A DNA stretch of 64,000 bases from Pectobacterium carotovorum (GCF_033898505.1 NZ_JAXAFK010000007.1:62001-126000); one strand, 5' to 3'. Numbered from the stretch's first letter, positions 54,642 to 63,799 are shown. The notes: generated by a model not told the origin, from the letters alone. Translations and numbers: made by a program.

Positions 54642-56371
54642 CGGTAGCGCTCCTTGTTATCGATGTTGACCACTTCCAACAGGTGGAAAGCGTTGACGCT
54701 GGCATATAACGAGAAGAAGTGCGCCAGCACCGTACTGAACAGATAGAGTTCTCCTTCACTGGAAAACGCGGATTGCCGTACTGACAGGATGGATTTCAAG
54801 CCGCGCACCGGCATCCCCTGAACCAGACGATCGATCGGGGTGGTTTCGATAGATTCGATACCCGCCAGACGCTTACGCGAGGCCTGTTCGGCCTGCTTGT
54901 CATGCAGCGCCGGGAAATCGTAGGTACGCAGAATTTGCACCAGCGCATCGCGCCGCAGCAGCGACACATAGTTCAGGGACAGGTTGGAGATCAGCGTCCA
55001 GTGCAGGCTGCCATCCATCGCGGGCCGCAGCGGTCGCGTTGGCCGCACCAGATTGCGAAACGTCGCGAAAGACGGCGAATTTCCGGTGGGTACACAAATT
55101 GCCCCAACGGGTAACTGTGCCGCACGCGAGCGATTGGTGCAGGTCAGGGTGACCGAGATGGATTCATCCAAATCAATCACTTCCTGCTCATCGCCGCGGA
55201 CAAAAGAGAGCATGTGATCAAAGCCGTTGCCGTTCACCGCTTCTTTTACCCGGATACGGTAATAGAGCGCCAGCCGTCCTTTAGCACGCTCGATTTGGTG
55301 CTGAAAGCTCTCAAAAGGCTGATACGTCCTTGGAATCCCCCGGGCACGGCCGGAATTCCCTTCAACCCAGCCTTCCACCTTATCGACAGAGAAGATTTCA
55401 AAGCTATCGGCGTTGCGGTAGCTGGCTTTCAGCGGGTAATCCGTCTGGCGACCGCTGAGGTTGATCGGCTCGCTGTCATGCTGGAAGAGGTTAATCGCCG
55501 GCACGCAGTTGAGCATGAACGAATCAGGACGAATCTTCAGTTCCGCCGGCAGCGGGCGGTCAAAGCAGAAATGCAGACGGAATTCCGTTACCGTCAGCGG
55601 CAAATCTGGCCATACCGCGCCCGCGAGTTGGAAAAAGAGGAAGCTTTCAGGAAAACAGAAGTATTCCTGCAAAATGCGATAGCCCGAGTAAACGTTGCCG
55701 GGGTAAGGCAATAGTGCGTCTTCACGCTCAAAGCCAACCGTCTTCAGCACGCTGGCCTCCTGACGGAAGCGTTGACCATCGACTTCCAGCTCAATATGCG
55801 ACAGCTGGCTGGCGATCCAGAAATAGAGCTCGTAGGCTGTATAGGTATCACCGCCCAGATAAAAGCGCAGCTTGTCGAGTTGCAGGTCGCTTAGCGATAG
55901 CGGGCCATGCAGCCCAATATCCAGTGTAATGGTGGAAAGATCGTTGCCGCTCTGTACTTTGATTTCACGGATATCCGCCGGATAAATCCAGGCATCGTGA
56001 CAGGTCTGAAAATGGCAGACCACATCATCAATCGGCAAGCTATCAAGCTCACAGCCGCGCGCAACAAACGCGGGTTGGGCAATTGCGCCGGGGAGTACCG
56101 AAAACTGCATAATCGTCATGCTCGGTACGGGGCGCAGGTAATTAGGCCACAGCATGCCCAGCAGGCCGTGTGTCAGCTCCGGAAATTCATCCTCGATCTT
56201 CGCCCGCAGGCTCCCTGTCAAAAAGGCGAACCCTTCCAGCAGACGCTCGACGTCTGGATCCGTGGTCTGTTCTGACAAAAATCGGGTAAGCTCAGGGTGC
56301 GCCTTGGCGAATTCACGCCCTTGCAGGCGCAAGTAGGTCAGCTCATCCCTGAAAAAATGTTCCAGTGACAT
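54605..56371 (-). CDS. tssF: TssF, T6SS baseplate wedge protein
   Basis: This 588-residue protein begins 'FFRDELTYLRLQGREFAKAHP' and continues 'FAFLTGSLRAKIEDEFPELTHGLLGMLWPNYLRPVPSM', both standard TssF signatures. The C-terminus has 'VNAFHLLEVV' and 'RYRWPVQIG'. TssF is the main wedge scaffold. It sits two bases after tssE and overlaps tssG. The length is ordinary for the family. Confidence 0.95.
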   Translation of the reverse strand: MSLEHFFRDELTYLRLQGREFAKAHPELTRFLSEQTTDPDVERLLEGFAFLTGSLRAKIEDEFPELTHGLLGMLWPNYLRPVPSMTIMQFSVLPGAIAQPAFVARGCELDSLPIDDVVCHFQTCHDAWIYPADIREIKVQSGNDLSTITLDIGLHGPLSLSDLQLDKLRFYLGGDTYTAYELYFWIASQLSHIELEVDGQRFRQEASVLKTVGFEREDALLPYPGNVYSGYRILQEYFCFPESFLFFQLAGAVWPDLPLTVTEFRLHFCFDRPLPAELKIRPDSFMLNCVPAINLFQHDSEPINLSGRQTDYPLKASYRNADSFEIFSVDKVEGWVEGNSGRARGIPRTYQPFESFQHQIERAKGRLALYYRIRVKEAVNGNGFDHMLSFVRGDEQEVIDLDESISVTLTCTNRSRAAQLPVGAICVPTGNSPSFATFRNLVRPTRPLRPAMDGSLHWTLISNLSLNYVSLLRRDALVQILRTYDFPALHDKQAEQASRKRLAGIESIETTPIDRLVQGMPVRGLKSILSVRQSAFSSEGELYLFSTVLAHFFSLYASVNAFHLLEVVNIDNKERYRWPVQIGQHSMM

Positions 56372-56373
56372 AA

Positions 56374-56805
56374 TCAGATCATTCTGTAATGGCGGTGGCT
56401 ATCCATATGGATATTGAAAGAGGTGACCTGCTCCAGATCTTCCAATCTGACATGCGCGGTAACCTGAAACGACATCTCCATCGGATTCGATAAATAGTCC
56501 GATGCGTCGACATCCACATGAACAATTCGAGGTTCAAAGCGACAGATACACTGCCGGATCGCCTCCCGGATTTTCCCTCGAATGTCCGCCCCCCCCTGCG
56601 TCGCGTCATTAAAATCAATCACGCCAAGCTCAGGTGCGCTGCGACAATTTCCGGGCCGGGTGTTGAGCACATTGTCCAGTTGACGCTTAACGGACTCGAT
56701 CAGTGCTTCAACTTCCGTTTCAGGGGAGGAGCGACGCTCCTCCCCACGGATACGATCAAACAGACTTGCCGCGTTTCCCCTTTCCCAGGCAGAAAGAGAC
56801 GGCAT
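56374..56805 (-). CDS. tssE: TssE, gp25-like baseplate protein
   Basis: This 143-residue protein has the gpW/gp25 fold with the pattern 'SVKRQLDNVLNTRPGNCRSAPELGVIDFND' and the downstream 'IREAIRQCICRFEPRIVHVDVDASD'. TssE starts sheath polymerisation at the baseplate. The R-x-G-x-x-x-x-P-x-x-G-hydrophobic motif is intact. An AAGGAAT ribosome-binding site precedes the ATG, five bases after tssC. Confidence 0.94.
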   Translation of the reverse strand: MPSLSAWERGNAASLFDRIRGEERRSSPETEVEALIESVKRQLDNVLNTRPGNCRSAPELGVIDFNDATQGGADIRGKIREAIRQCICRFEPRIVHVDVDASDYLSNPMEMSFQVTAHVRLEDLEQVTSFNIHMDSHRHYRMI

Positions 56806-56810
56806 AAGTC

Positions 56811-58289
56811 TTATTCCTTATCCAAACGACCTACCAGCGACAGTTCAAAGTTTGCCCCCATGTACTTGAAGTGCGGGCGCACAGACATGGTGACCTGATA
56901 CCAACCTGGTTCTCCTTCTACATCCAGCACTTTGATTTGTGCGGCACGCAGAGGACGACGGCTACGAACATCTGCCGGCGGGTTTTCCTGATCGGCGATG
57001 TACTGTTTAATCCAGGTATTCAACTCACGCTCCAGATCCTGACGCTCTTTCCATGAGCCAATCTGTTCGCGCTGTAGCACTTTGATGTAGTGCGCCAGAC
57101 GGTTGATGATGAACATGTACGGCAGTTGCGTACCCAGCTTGTAGTTGGTTTCCGCTTCTTTACCTTCTTTGGTGTTCGGGAACACCTTCGGTTTCTGCAC
57201 CGAGTTAGCCGAGAAGAAGGCCGCGTTGTCGCTGTCTTTACGCATCGTCAGCGTGATAAAGCCTTCTTCGGCCATTTCATATTCGCGACGATCGGTGATC
57301 AGGACTTCAGTCGGGATTTTGGCCTGAAGTTGACCCATAGCTTCATAAACATGTACCGGCAGATCGGTAATCGCACCGCCGCTCTGCGGGCCAATGATGT
57401 TCGGACACCAGCGGTATTTCGCGAAGCTGTCCGTCAGCGCCGTTCCCATCAGATAGGCGGTGTTGCCCCACAGATAGTGTTCGTGATCGGTGCTGATATC
57501 TTCTTTGTAGTTGAAGCCCTTAATCGGGTTTTCTACTGGGTCATAAGGCAGGCGAGCCAGGAAGCGCGGTGCCGTCAGTCCCAGATAGCGACCGTCTTCA
57601 GATTCACGCAGCGAACGCCATTTCGTGTAGGCCGGGCCTTCGAAAACGGATTTCAGATCTTTGATGGAAGGTAAATCGGTGAAGCTGTCCACGCCAAAGA
57701 AGGTCGGCGCAACGGAAGAGATGAACGGCGCGTGCGCCATCGCACCAACGGCGCTGACGTACTGCATCAGTTTGATATCCGGTGAGCTTTGCGTCATCGC
57801 ATAGTCACCGATTACGCCACCGATAGGCTGGCCGCCGAACTGGCCGTAACCGCTGGAATACACGTGCTTATAGAAGCCAGACTGTGAGATTTCAGGGGCA
57901 AACTCGAAATCTTCCAACAGCTCTTCTTTCGTCGCATGTAACACCAACAGCTTGATGTTTTCGCGAAAATCAGTGCGATCGACAAGCAGCTTCAGCGAAC
58001 GCCAGGAAGATTCCAGCTCCTGAAGTTCTTTAGCATGCAGAATGACGTCAATCTGCTTGCTGAGCTTTTTATCCAGTTCGACGATCATGCTATCGACCAG
58101 CGCTTTATTCACGGGTTCTGCTGCATTACCGCTATCAAGAATGTTAGCGACCAGTGCGGCAATCCCCTGCTTAGCAACACTGTAGCCTTCATCGACCGGG
58201 GTGATACGCGCCTGAGCCATGATGTCATCAAGCAGCGATCCAGAGGCGCTGGCAGCCCCTGTCTGGGCCTGTTCTTCAATTATTGACAT
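56811..58289 (-). CDS. tssC: TssC (VipB), large sheath subunit
   Basis: This 492-residue protein has the family markers: 'LESSWRSLKLLVDRTDFREN', 'HAPFISSVAPTFFGVDSF', 'DPVENPIKGFNYKE' and the C-terminal 'SVRPHFKYMGANFELSLVGRLDK'. It forms the contractile sheath with TssB, which is encoded 21 bases upstream. It is strongly conserved and nothing is unusual. Confidence 0.97.
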   Translation of the reverse strand: MSIIEEQAQTGAASASGSLLDDIMAQARITPVDEGYSVAKQGIAALVANILDSGNAAEPVNKALVDSMIVELDKKLSKQIDVILHAKELQELESSWRSLKLLVDRTDFRENIKLLVLHATKEELLEDFEFAPEISQSGFYKHVYSSGYGQFGGQPIGGVIGDYAMTQSSPDIKLMQYVSAVGAMAHAPFISSVAPTFFGVDSFTDLPSIKDLKSVFEGPAYTKWRSLRESEDGRYLGLTAPRFLARLPYDPVENPIKGFNYKEDISTDHEHYLWGNTAYLMGTALTDSFAKYRWCPNIIGPQSGGAITDLPVHVYEAMGQLQAKIPTEVLITDRREYEMAEEGFITLTMRKDSDNAAFFSANSVQKPKVFPNTKEGKEAETNYKLGTQLPYMFIINRLAHYIKVLQREQIGSWKERQDLERELNTWIKQYIADQENPPADVRSRRPLRAAQIKVLDVEGEPGWYQVTMSVRPHFKYMGANFELSLVGRLDKE

Positions 58290-58310
58290 ATTGTTTCCCT
58301 ATTTCGTCAA

Positions 58311-58814
58311 TTATTCGGCGGGTTTTACCAGATCGAGCTCTTTCAAAAGCTGCTCTCTGGCTTCTTCGCTGGACAACAGATCCTGCAAACGATTACGGAA
58401 TGAGGGAATATTGCCGAGAGGGCCTTTCAGCGCGACCAGTGCCTCACGTAAATCAAGCAATTTACGCAATTCAGGCACCTGCTGGGCGATACGGTCAGGG
58501 GAGAAATCATTCAGGCCACCAATGTTCAATTTCACTGGCAGGTCATCCTGACTTTCTTCTTCAAGGCGGTTTGGCACACTGAAATTCAGTTCCAGCTCTG
58601 CTTCTTTCATCACCGAGGTAAAATTGTTCTTATCGATCGAGACGGTCTGACGTTCTTCGATCGGCGTTTCCTCTGTGCGCCCTTTCATATTTCCCACGAT
58701 CATCAGCGTCAACGGCAATTCTATTTCCGCCTGCTGACCACCAGTGGCTGGAACATATTTGATATTAATACGTTCCTTTGGTGCGACAGATGCACCGTCA
58801 GTTCCTTTTGCCAT
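58311..58814 (-). CDS. tssB: TssB (VipA), small sheath subunit, first gene of the operon
   Basis: This 167-residue protein has 'APKERINIKYVPATGGQQAEIELPLTLMIVGN', 'EETPIEERQTVSIDKNNFTSVM' and 'LNDFSPDRIAQQVPELRKLLDLREALVALKGPLGN', the TssB signatures. It is the first gene of a run of about 21.5 kb of minus-strand T6SS genes with small gaps or overlaps. No convincing sigma-54 promoter was found just upstream, so the main operon may use a different control from hcp. Confidence 0.97.
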   Translation of the reverse strand: MAKGTDGASVAPKERINIKYVPATGGQQAEIELPLTLMIVGNMKGRTEETPIEERQTVSIDKNNFTSVMKEAELELNFSVPNRLEEESQDDLPVKLNIGGLNDFSPDRIAQQVPELRKLLDLREALVALKGPLGNIPSFRNRLQDLLSSEEAREQLLKELDLVKPAE

Positions 58815-58917
58815 GTGTCTATACCAACGTAAGGGCTCTCGGGCCCGGAGAAGTAAAGTCGATTCCTACCAAAAGCCCGCCGTAGTCCATAAGCACGGCA
58901 GTAATTCGGCAAACAAA

Positions 58918-59044
58918 TATCCCCGTCATACTTCAAGTTGCATGTGTGCTGGCTGCGTTTAGTCACCCGAATCACTTGCCTAAGTAAGCTCATCGGGATG
59001 CCTTCTCTTGCCGCCTGCCTGAAACTCGAATTATTTAGGGTATA
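58918..59044. repeat. Dispersed palindromic repeat of about 127 bp
   Basis: The segment opens TATCCCCGTCATACTTCAAG and closes with CTCGAATTATTTAGGGTATA, with imperfectly complementary ends. The middle contains CCCGAATCACTT..AAGT..CATCGGGAT, which can fold. I recall this consensus as a common intergenic repeat in Pectobacterium, Serratia and Yersinia. It lies about 100 bases upstream of tssB. Confidence 0.7.
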
Positions 59045-59831
59045 ACGTATTTGTTTTTCGACCAGCGAGATGAAATAAATTAAAACCGAATTAAAAAACC
59101 ATAATAAAACCGTAATTTTAAGATTTATATCGGTGTAAAAGAGTCACACCAAGAAGGAATTAAATACATTTATATTTTGAGTTTGGATCATACACACAAC
59201 ACAAATGCACGGTCAATGCTTATATAGCAGAGCAACTAAACCGAACAACTAAAACACAAAACCCAATAAAAACAAAAAATTAAACCACTCCTAAGTAAAA
59301 ATAGACAAAAGAAAAAAGAATATATCTTCGATTTCCAATTAACGGAAAAGGGATATATTTTGTGCCTTTTAATTTCGTTAAAAACGAAATACTTAATAAG
59401 CTAATAAAAATAATCAATAACAAATAGCCCATTAATTTTAATTTAGTAAAACAATTTAGCCTCTATTTTTTACTTTTGACAGAACAAATATCTATATAAC
59501 GTAAGGTAATTATTTTTCAATTAAGAAATAAATATTAGATAATTTAGCAATCATTTACTTTTTAATTAAAATTTTTAGATTTTTATACTATTAAAAATAT
59601 CATAACAAGCATGATTAACCAATAGTGTGTTTAATGCGTTATTTCATAACAAAAACTGCCGAAAATGGCAGTGAAATGATCTTTTTAGTGTCGTTTTCAG
59701 GTTAAAAAATGGCAGCTATTCGGCAGGATAATATTTCAGGTGATACTGCTCTCTCTGTGCGTGATAGAGAGGGAGATGAGGGGCTGGTATGGAGCGATCA
59801 AAACAGAACGACGTTAAGCGGTGCGGCTAAG
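59045..59831. other. Long AT-rich non-coding region upstream of the T6SS operon
   Basis: About 790 bases show no credible gene. Up to about 59640 the sequence is very AT-rich with many A/T tracts, like H-NS-bound DNA. A small hairpin ACTGCC/GGCAGT lies at 59655-59672. No RNA gene was recognised. Confidence 0.6.
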
Positions 59832-60088
59832 CTAAAGCTCACCCAGATTTCTCAGTGATTGCTCGATCTCCGCTACCCATTATCGGGACAAGGGTAAACC
59901 CGGCTTTCGGTGTTGATACGGTTCGGAGATACGCGGCGGGTTAGCCCATGCAATGACTTAACATAAGCGATCCAGCATGTTTGTACTGTTCTACCCATCC
60001 AGGATTTAACATCATCGACAATTTGTCGGTAAGTCGCCATAAACGTCCACGCCCCTCTGGTTGATAATTTTTCCACCTGATACCGCAT
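59832..60088 (-). pseudogene. Small enterobacterial protein gene, frameshifted near its 3' end
   Basis: The frame from the ATG at 60088 gives 71 residues including 'MGRTVQTCWIAYVKSLHGLT' and 'RRVSPNRINTESRVYPCPDNG', then stops. The following 35 bases read in the +1 frame as EIEQSLRNLGEL and a stop at 59832. From memory, related enterobacterial proteins continue YPCP..IE..LR..G, so the end appears shifted by one base near 59875. The function of the family is unknown. A sequencing error could produce the same picture. Confidence 0.55.
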
Positions 60089-60256
60089 ATACCGAAAGTG
60101 GCAGCGTGTTAAAGCTTCATCTGGCTCCGCCAGCCGCTAGAGAGCACCACGAATTCTGCACCATGATTTTCTACGGCTTTTAATAAAAAACGCGCAGAGA
60201 GCTTCCCTGCGCGTATCACATCTGATGCGGCTCTGAACATGACAGGCTGAATCAGT

Positions 60257-61132
60257 TTATTTCAACGGCAAATAGATATCCGTGAGCAATTCATGTTCCG
60301 CTACCTCATGCACAAAGTTGTGGTAATGGAAGAAAAGCGGGAAATCGCGCAGTTCCTCTCCGCTCTCAGGCAACCAGTCGCGATAAAGAGCCTTAGCCAA
60401 CTCGGTTAACGCATCATGCGATCCTTGATGGCGCAACACCGCACATCGACCAGAAGGGATGACACTATTTACCACCCCGAAGCGACTGTCTTCCGCAATC
60501 GCTGACGTTACTGTTCCGCAAATATGGAACTCAAATTCATCCTGCGGTGTTAAGGTAGGATCATGTGGTGCAATACCGTATGTCTGGCTGCTGGTAACAG
60601 GCGAATACCCCGTGTTTTTTCGCCATTCAATAAAGCGAGCAGCAGTTTCGTTTATTAGTTCCGGTTGTCCATAATGAGTCAACATTGCGACTGGTGTCGC
60701 GGGAAAATTGATGATTTTGACCTGGCCTTGCATTGTTTGTCTCCTGAGTTTATAAGGTTCGGATATGCGTTTATGCCAATCTACCCAAGGGGGCTGCTGG
60801 CGAAATTGCGTCGGTGATAGACCGAACATTTGCCTGAAAGCACGACTAAATGATTCAGCATGCTGAAAACCGGCGTCGAACGCGATATCAGTGATTTTCT
60901 CTAACGGATTAAAAGCCAGCCGATAAGATGCGCGTTTTAAACGCATCATCTGGATGTAACGACCAGGTGGCATCCCACAATAACTACAAAATTGACGATG
61001 GAAATGAAATGGCGAGAAGTGAGCGACTTCACTGAGTTTTTCCAGTGATAATGTGTCATCGAGATGACAGTCAATATAATCAAAGACCTGTTTAAAACGT
61101 CTGGCGTAACTATCAGTTTTATTATCACACAT
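60257..61132 (-). CDS. AraC-family regulator with GyrI-like effector domain
   Basis: This 291-residue protein has an N-terminal AraC DNA-binding domain with two helix-turn-helix units ('SLEKLSEVAHFSPFHFHRQF', 'KITDIAFDAGFQHAESFSRAF', about residues 10-115). A GyrI-like/SOUL-type ligand-binding domain follows (about 135-291: 'FPATPVAMLTHYGQPELINETAARFIEWR', 'DEFEFHICGTV', 'GRCAVLRHQGSHD'). This layout is that of Rob/SbmC-linked regulators sensing small hydrophobic or toxic compounds. A GGAGG ribosome-binding site supports the ATG at 61132. No co-transcribed target is evident. Confidence 0.9.
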   Translation of the reverse strand: MCDNKTDSYARRFKQVFDYIDCHLDDTLSLEKLSEVAHFSPFHFHRQFCSYCGMPPGRYIQMMRLKRASYRLAFNPLEKITDIAFDAGFQHAESFSRAFRQMFGLSPTQFRQQPPWVDWHKRISEPYKLRRQTMQGQVKIINFPATPVAMLTHYGQPELINETAARFIEWRKNTGYSPVTSSQTYGIAPHDPTLTPQDEFEFHICGTVTSAIAEDSRFGVVNSVIPSGRCAVLRHQGSHDALTELAKALYRDWLPESGEELRDFPLFFHYHNFVHEVAEHELLTDIYLPLK

Positions 61133-61634
61133 GGCTTCCTCCGTGCTGCTTAATATGCTCGAAGGCGATTCAGTTTGCCTGACTGATCTTGCCCAAAGGA
61201 CGTTCAGAGGAAACATTTACGAAAAAAACGCGTCAGAATCGTTCTGAGCGAGGTAGTAGGGCCCCTATGTAAGATAGGCTACGCGATTTCACTCTAAATG
61301 AATTTAATGTTAATTAAATCAATAAGATACGTAACAACAGGAGTCTGGCCAGACTATTCATATTATTGTTTTTATTGATTATTTTTTGTTATTAAAATTT
61401 CATTTATACACATCGGCGCTTGAGTCCCAAAAAGCAAATGCAAAACTTCGCTGTGTAATATGCACAATACCGACCAATAAAACGACTTTTCACAAAACTG
61501 TTCACCCTTTTAAGCTTTCATTTTTTATCTTTATTTTTAGCTGGTTAAGTGGTAACAGTGAGTGAACAGGCGACGAGTTACTCATCACCCATTCAGGTAA
61601 GATACTGCCAGGCTGCAATTGTGGTACTCTTGAT
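61133..61634. other. Intergenic region between divergent araC-type and fic modules
   Basis: No gene is evident. The region holds the two divergent promoters and a 14-bp sequence at 61580-61593 that recurs inverted beyond fic (62815-62828). Short open frames on the minus strand here look accidental. Confidence 0.55.
61580..61593. repeat. 14-bp repeat, left copy of an inverted pair flanking the fic module
   Basis: ACTCATCACCCATT here is the exact reverse complement of AATGGGTGATGAGT at 62815-62828. The two copies enclose the antitoxin-fic operon with 1.2 kb between them. Confidence 0.6.
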
Positions 61635-61648
61635 CGCATATATATGCG
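61635..61648. promoter_or_regulatory. Palindromic operator-like site before the fic operon
   Basis: CGCATATATATGCG is a perfect 14-bp palindrome ending 18 bases before the antitoxin start codon. Toxin-antitoxin operons are commonly autoregulated at such sites, and the first gene here has a winged-helix-like N-terminus that could bind it. Confidence 0.5.
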
Positions 61649-61666
61649 GATTAAAGGTGAAAGCAC

Positions 61667-62158
61667 ATGCGCTATGAAATGGCGGTACTCGCGGCTCTGG
61701 TACAAGAGGATTCCCCGAATACGCACTCTATCGTCACCGCTACAGGTATCTCTGAAAGAAAAGTACAGGAAGTGTTAAGCACCCTTCAGTCAACAATGGA
61801 TATCAGCATTACACGCGTCAAAAATGGCAAACGGCAAGCCTTGTCTATCTCTTCATGGGGCGTGTTCGGTGACGGAGAAAGGTTGGTCAAGAAATTGAAA
61901 AATACCGACCTGTTGATATTTAAACAACATCGTAAAATCACCACAAAAGCGTTGCCAAACAAAACGCGATCCTCGCGCATGGTGACGCTGGAAGAAAAGC
62001 GTGATTACTACAATCAGGTGAAACTCAAAAACTATCGGGACAGTATGCGCCTTGAGGGATTCAACGTTGAGGATACACCACTTCCCTCTGACAAACAGGA
62101 AAGGGAAGCGCTGAGAAAAAACCTGATTGCTATGTATAAAGCGGGTGGTTATGTCTGA
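61667..62158 (+). CDS. YhfG-type Fic antitoxin with extra N-terminal winged-helix-like domain
   Basis: This 163-residue protein has two parts. The C-terminal about 60 residues resemble E. coli YhfG, the small antitoxin of Fic: 'KRDYYNQVKLKNYRDSMRLE' then GF, with S126-M-R-L-E130-G131 matching the inhibitory motif [S/T]xxxE[G/N] that blocks ATP binding in class I Fic antitoxins. The N-terminal about 80 residues look like a winged helix ('AVLAALVQEDSPNTHSIVTATGISERKVQEVLSTL'), absent from the 55-residue E. coli protein. A GGTGA ribosome-binding site precedes the ATG. It overlaps fic by eight bases. Autoregulation by the N-domain is inferred. Confidence 0.82.
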   Translation: MRYEMAVLAALVQEDSPNTHSIVTATGISERKVQEVLSTLQSTMDISITRVKNGKRQALSISSWGVFGDGERLVKKLKNTDLLIFKQHRKITTKALPNKTRSSRMVTLEEKRDYYNQVKLKNYRDSMRLEGFNVEDTPLPSDKQEREALRKNLIAMYKAGGYV

Positions 62159-62735
62159 TAAATACGGCTCAGGGCAAGATCCTTATATCTACCCTGATAG
62201 CGATGTTCTGATAAATAAGCTCGGCATCAACGATGACAGTCAATTCGACGATGCGGAGCGTCAGTTATCCGAATTGGCCGTTCTCGATATTGAATTTGAA
62301 GAACCGCCTTACGATTTACATTATTGGTGTGGGCTGCACGGGAAAATATTCGGGGATTTATTCGATTGGGCAGGAGAAATACGGCGTATCGATATATCTA
62401 AAGGACAAACACGTTTTTGCACCGTATCCCGTATTGAAATTGAAGCCAATAAAATTTTTACTCAACTATCCAGTGATGATTTTTTACAAGGCCTTGAACG
62501 TCCAGATCTAATAGTTCAACTAGCAGAATACTATTCAGATTTGAATGTAATTCATCCGTTTCGGGAAGGCAATGGGCGTTCTCAGCGTTTATTGTTCGAG
62601 CATATGATTATCAATTGTGGCTATGGTGTCTCTTTCGAAAATATCGGCGTTCAGGAGTGGTTAGCGGCTAACGTGGCCGGATACCACGGTAATATTCGAC
62701 CATTAGCCGATATTTTTGAGAAAAGTATTCTCTGA
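62151..62735 (+). CDS. fic: Fic-family AMP-transferase toxin
   Basis: This 194-residue protein carries the complete Fic active-site motif HPFREGNGRSQR at residues 135-146 (catalytic H135). The upstream 'FDWAGEIRRIDISKGQTRFC' flap region is that of enterobacterial Fic. Fic enzymes transfer AMP from ATP to target proteins such as gyrase and topoisomerase IV, stopping growth. The start at 62151 overlaps the antitoxin stop. No autoinhibitory helix is visible in the protein itself, consistent with inhibition in trans by the preceding gene (class I). Confidence 0.92.
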   Translation: MSDKYGSGQDPYIYPDSDVLINKLGINDDSQFDDAERQLSELAVLDIEFEEPPYDLHYWCGLHGKIFGDLFDWAGEIRRIDISKGQTRFCTVSRIEIEANKIFTQLSSDDFLQGLERPDLIVQLAEYYSDLNVIHPFREGNGRSQRLLFEHMIINCGYGVSFENIGVQEWLAANVAGYHGNIRPLADIFEKSIL

Positions 62736-62814
62736 CCCCTTCAATAAAAAGATTTTGCACAACACTGTTCCCCCCTCTTCACCACAGTTTTTTATTTTTA
62801 TTAATCAATAAATT

Positions 62815-62828
62815 AATGGGTGATGAGT
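62815..62828. repeat. 14-bp repeat, right copy of the inverted pair flanking fic
   Basis: AATGGGTGATGAGT is the exact reverse complement of 61580-61593. Neighbouring sequence also shows loose similarity (ACTGTTC near 61500 and 62764). Confidence 0.6.
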
Positions 62829-63052
62829 CGGCGGACAGGTAATGGTGCAGCGTATACTCATTTGTCGGCGAAGCAGTTGAGTGAGCACACTACTAGAATA
62901 ATTTGATGCGATTTTAGAACGCAATGGCACAAGTGGGGAACGTGATTTACATTAATGCTAGATAACTCATTGAGTTTATGGTGATAATAGGAACAATACC
63001 TATCATGTATTCCATTGATTATAAATATTAATTCCCTGTTCCATTTTCACAC

Positions 63053-63077
63053 ATGCCCCCAATAATGCCCCCGAATA
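63053..63077. repeat. Tandem ATGCCCCC-AATA repeat, possible integrase arm site
   Basis: Two ATGCCCCC words 12 bases apart (63053, 63065) resemble the short repeats found beside tyrosine-integrase genes of integrative elements. No integrase gene or target tRNA is in the window, so it may be a scar or chance. Confidence 0.35.
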
Positions 63078-63318
63078 ATTTTTTGACCAATTTAAGGCTT
63101 ATGTTTATAGGTGGTGAAGGGATATCGTTCTCTTCTACCAGAATTAAATCCCACTTAAATAATTATCACAATAATTATAACCAAAATAATCATTTAAAAT
63201 CATACACATTGAACGATAACGGCTATTGACTCGTTGACTAAAAAATGCAGAAATTACCCCTCCCATAAGGAAAAAGGATTTATGGGGCCGGATTATGGAC
63301 AACGTTAAGGAATAAATA

Positions 63319-63798
63319 ATGGCAAATTTGATCTATCTGAAACTCACCGGCATCAAACAAGGTCTGATCTCTGCGGGCTGTTCAAGTGCAGACTCCATAG
63401 GCAATAAATATCAGGCTTCCCATGAAGATGAAATTTTTGTTTATGAGTTAATGAACCAGATAACAAGACAAGATAACGTTTCACTCTCCCCTGTGGAAAT
63501 CAGAAAGCCAATAGATAAAGCCACCCCGCTTCTGGCACAGGCATTGAATGGTAATGAAAAACTAACCTGTGAGTTCTTTTTTTACAGGACTTCTCAATCA
63601 GGTGGTAATGAACTCTATTTCAAAATGGTGTTAAGAGATGCGGTTATCAATGATATCCGTTTTTTCGCCCCAAACTCATTAACGCATAACGAATTACAAC
63701 CACAAGAGAATATTTCATTTAAGTTCGCATCGATTGAATGGGAGCATGTGGTCGCTCGGACAAGCTCTTATATCTTATGGAAAGATGTGGAGTATTAA
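63319..63798 (+). CDS. Second, divergent Hcp-family protein
   Basis: This 159-residue protein follows the Hcp pattern at low identity: 'LIYLKLTGIKQGLISAGCSS', 'YQASHEDEIFVYELMNQI', 'EIRKPIDKATPLLAQAL' and the C-terminal 'ISFKFASIEWEHVVARTSSY'. It resembles the orphan Hcp group placed beside effector genes, not the tube Hcp at 36089. An AAGGAAT ribosome-binding site precedes the ATG. The next gene starts one base after its stop, so the two are co-translated, and that neighbour is a candidate cargo. Confidence 0.87.
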   Translation: MANLIYLKLTGIKQGLISAGCSSADSIGNKYQASHEDEIFVYELMNQITRQDNVSLSPVEIRKPIDKATPLLAQALNGNEKLTCEFFFYRTSQSGGNELYFKMVLRDAVINDIRFFAPNSLTHNELQPQENISFKFASIEWEHVVARTSSYILWKDVEY

Positions 63799-63799
63799 A

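Larger units (their letters stand above)
62736..63318. other. Intergenic region between fic and the second hcp gene
   Basis: No gene is evident in these 583 bases. Contents are the inverted 14-bp repeat at 62815-62828, a tandem ATGCCCCC repeat at 63053-63077 and AT-rich sequence toward the hcp-like start. Confidence 0.55.

Noticed and set aside
58815..58920. Sigma-54 promoter before tssB
   Set aside because: GG-N10-GC spacing occurs by chance near 58880, but the surrounding bases do not fit the -24/-12 consensus.
58721..58993. 90-codon minus-strand frame overlapping the start of tssB
   Set aside because: It overlaps tssB out of frame and crosses into the dispersed repeat. No protein family is seen.
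61502..61726. 74-codon minus-strand frame opposite the fic antitoxin
   Set aside because: It lies antisense to the antitoxin start and promoter, with no ribosome-binding site or motif.
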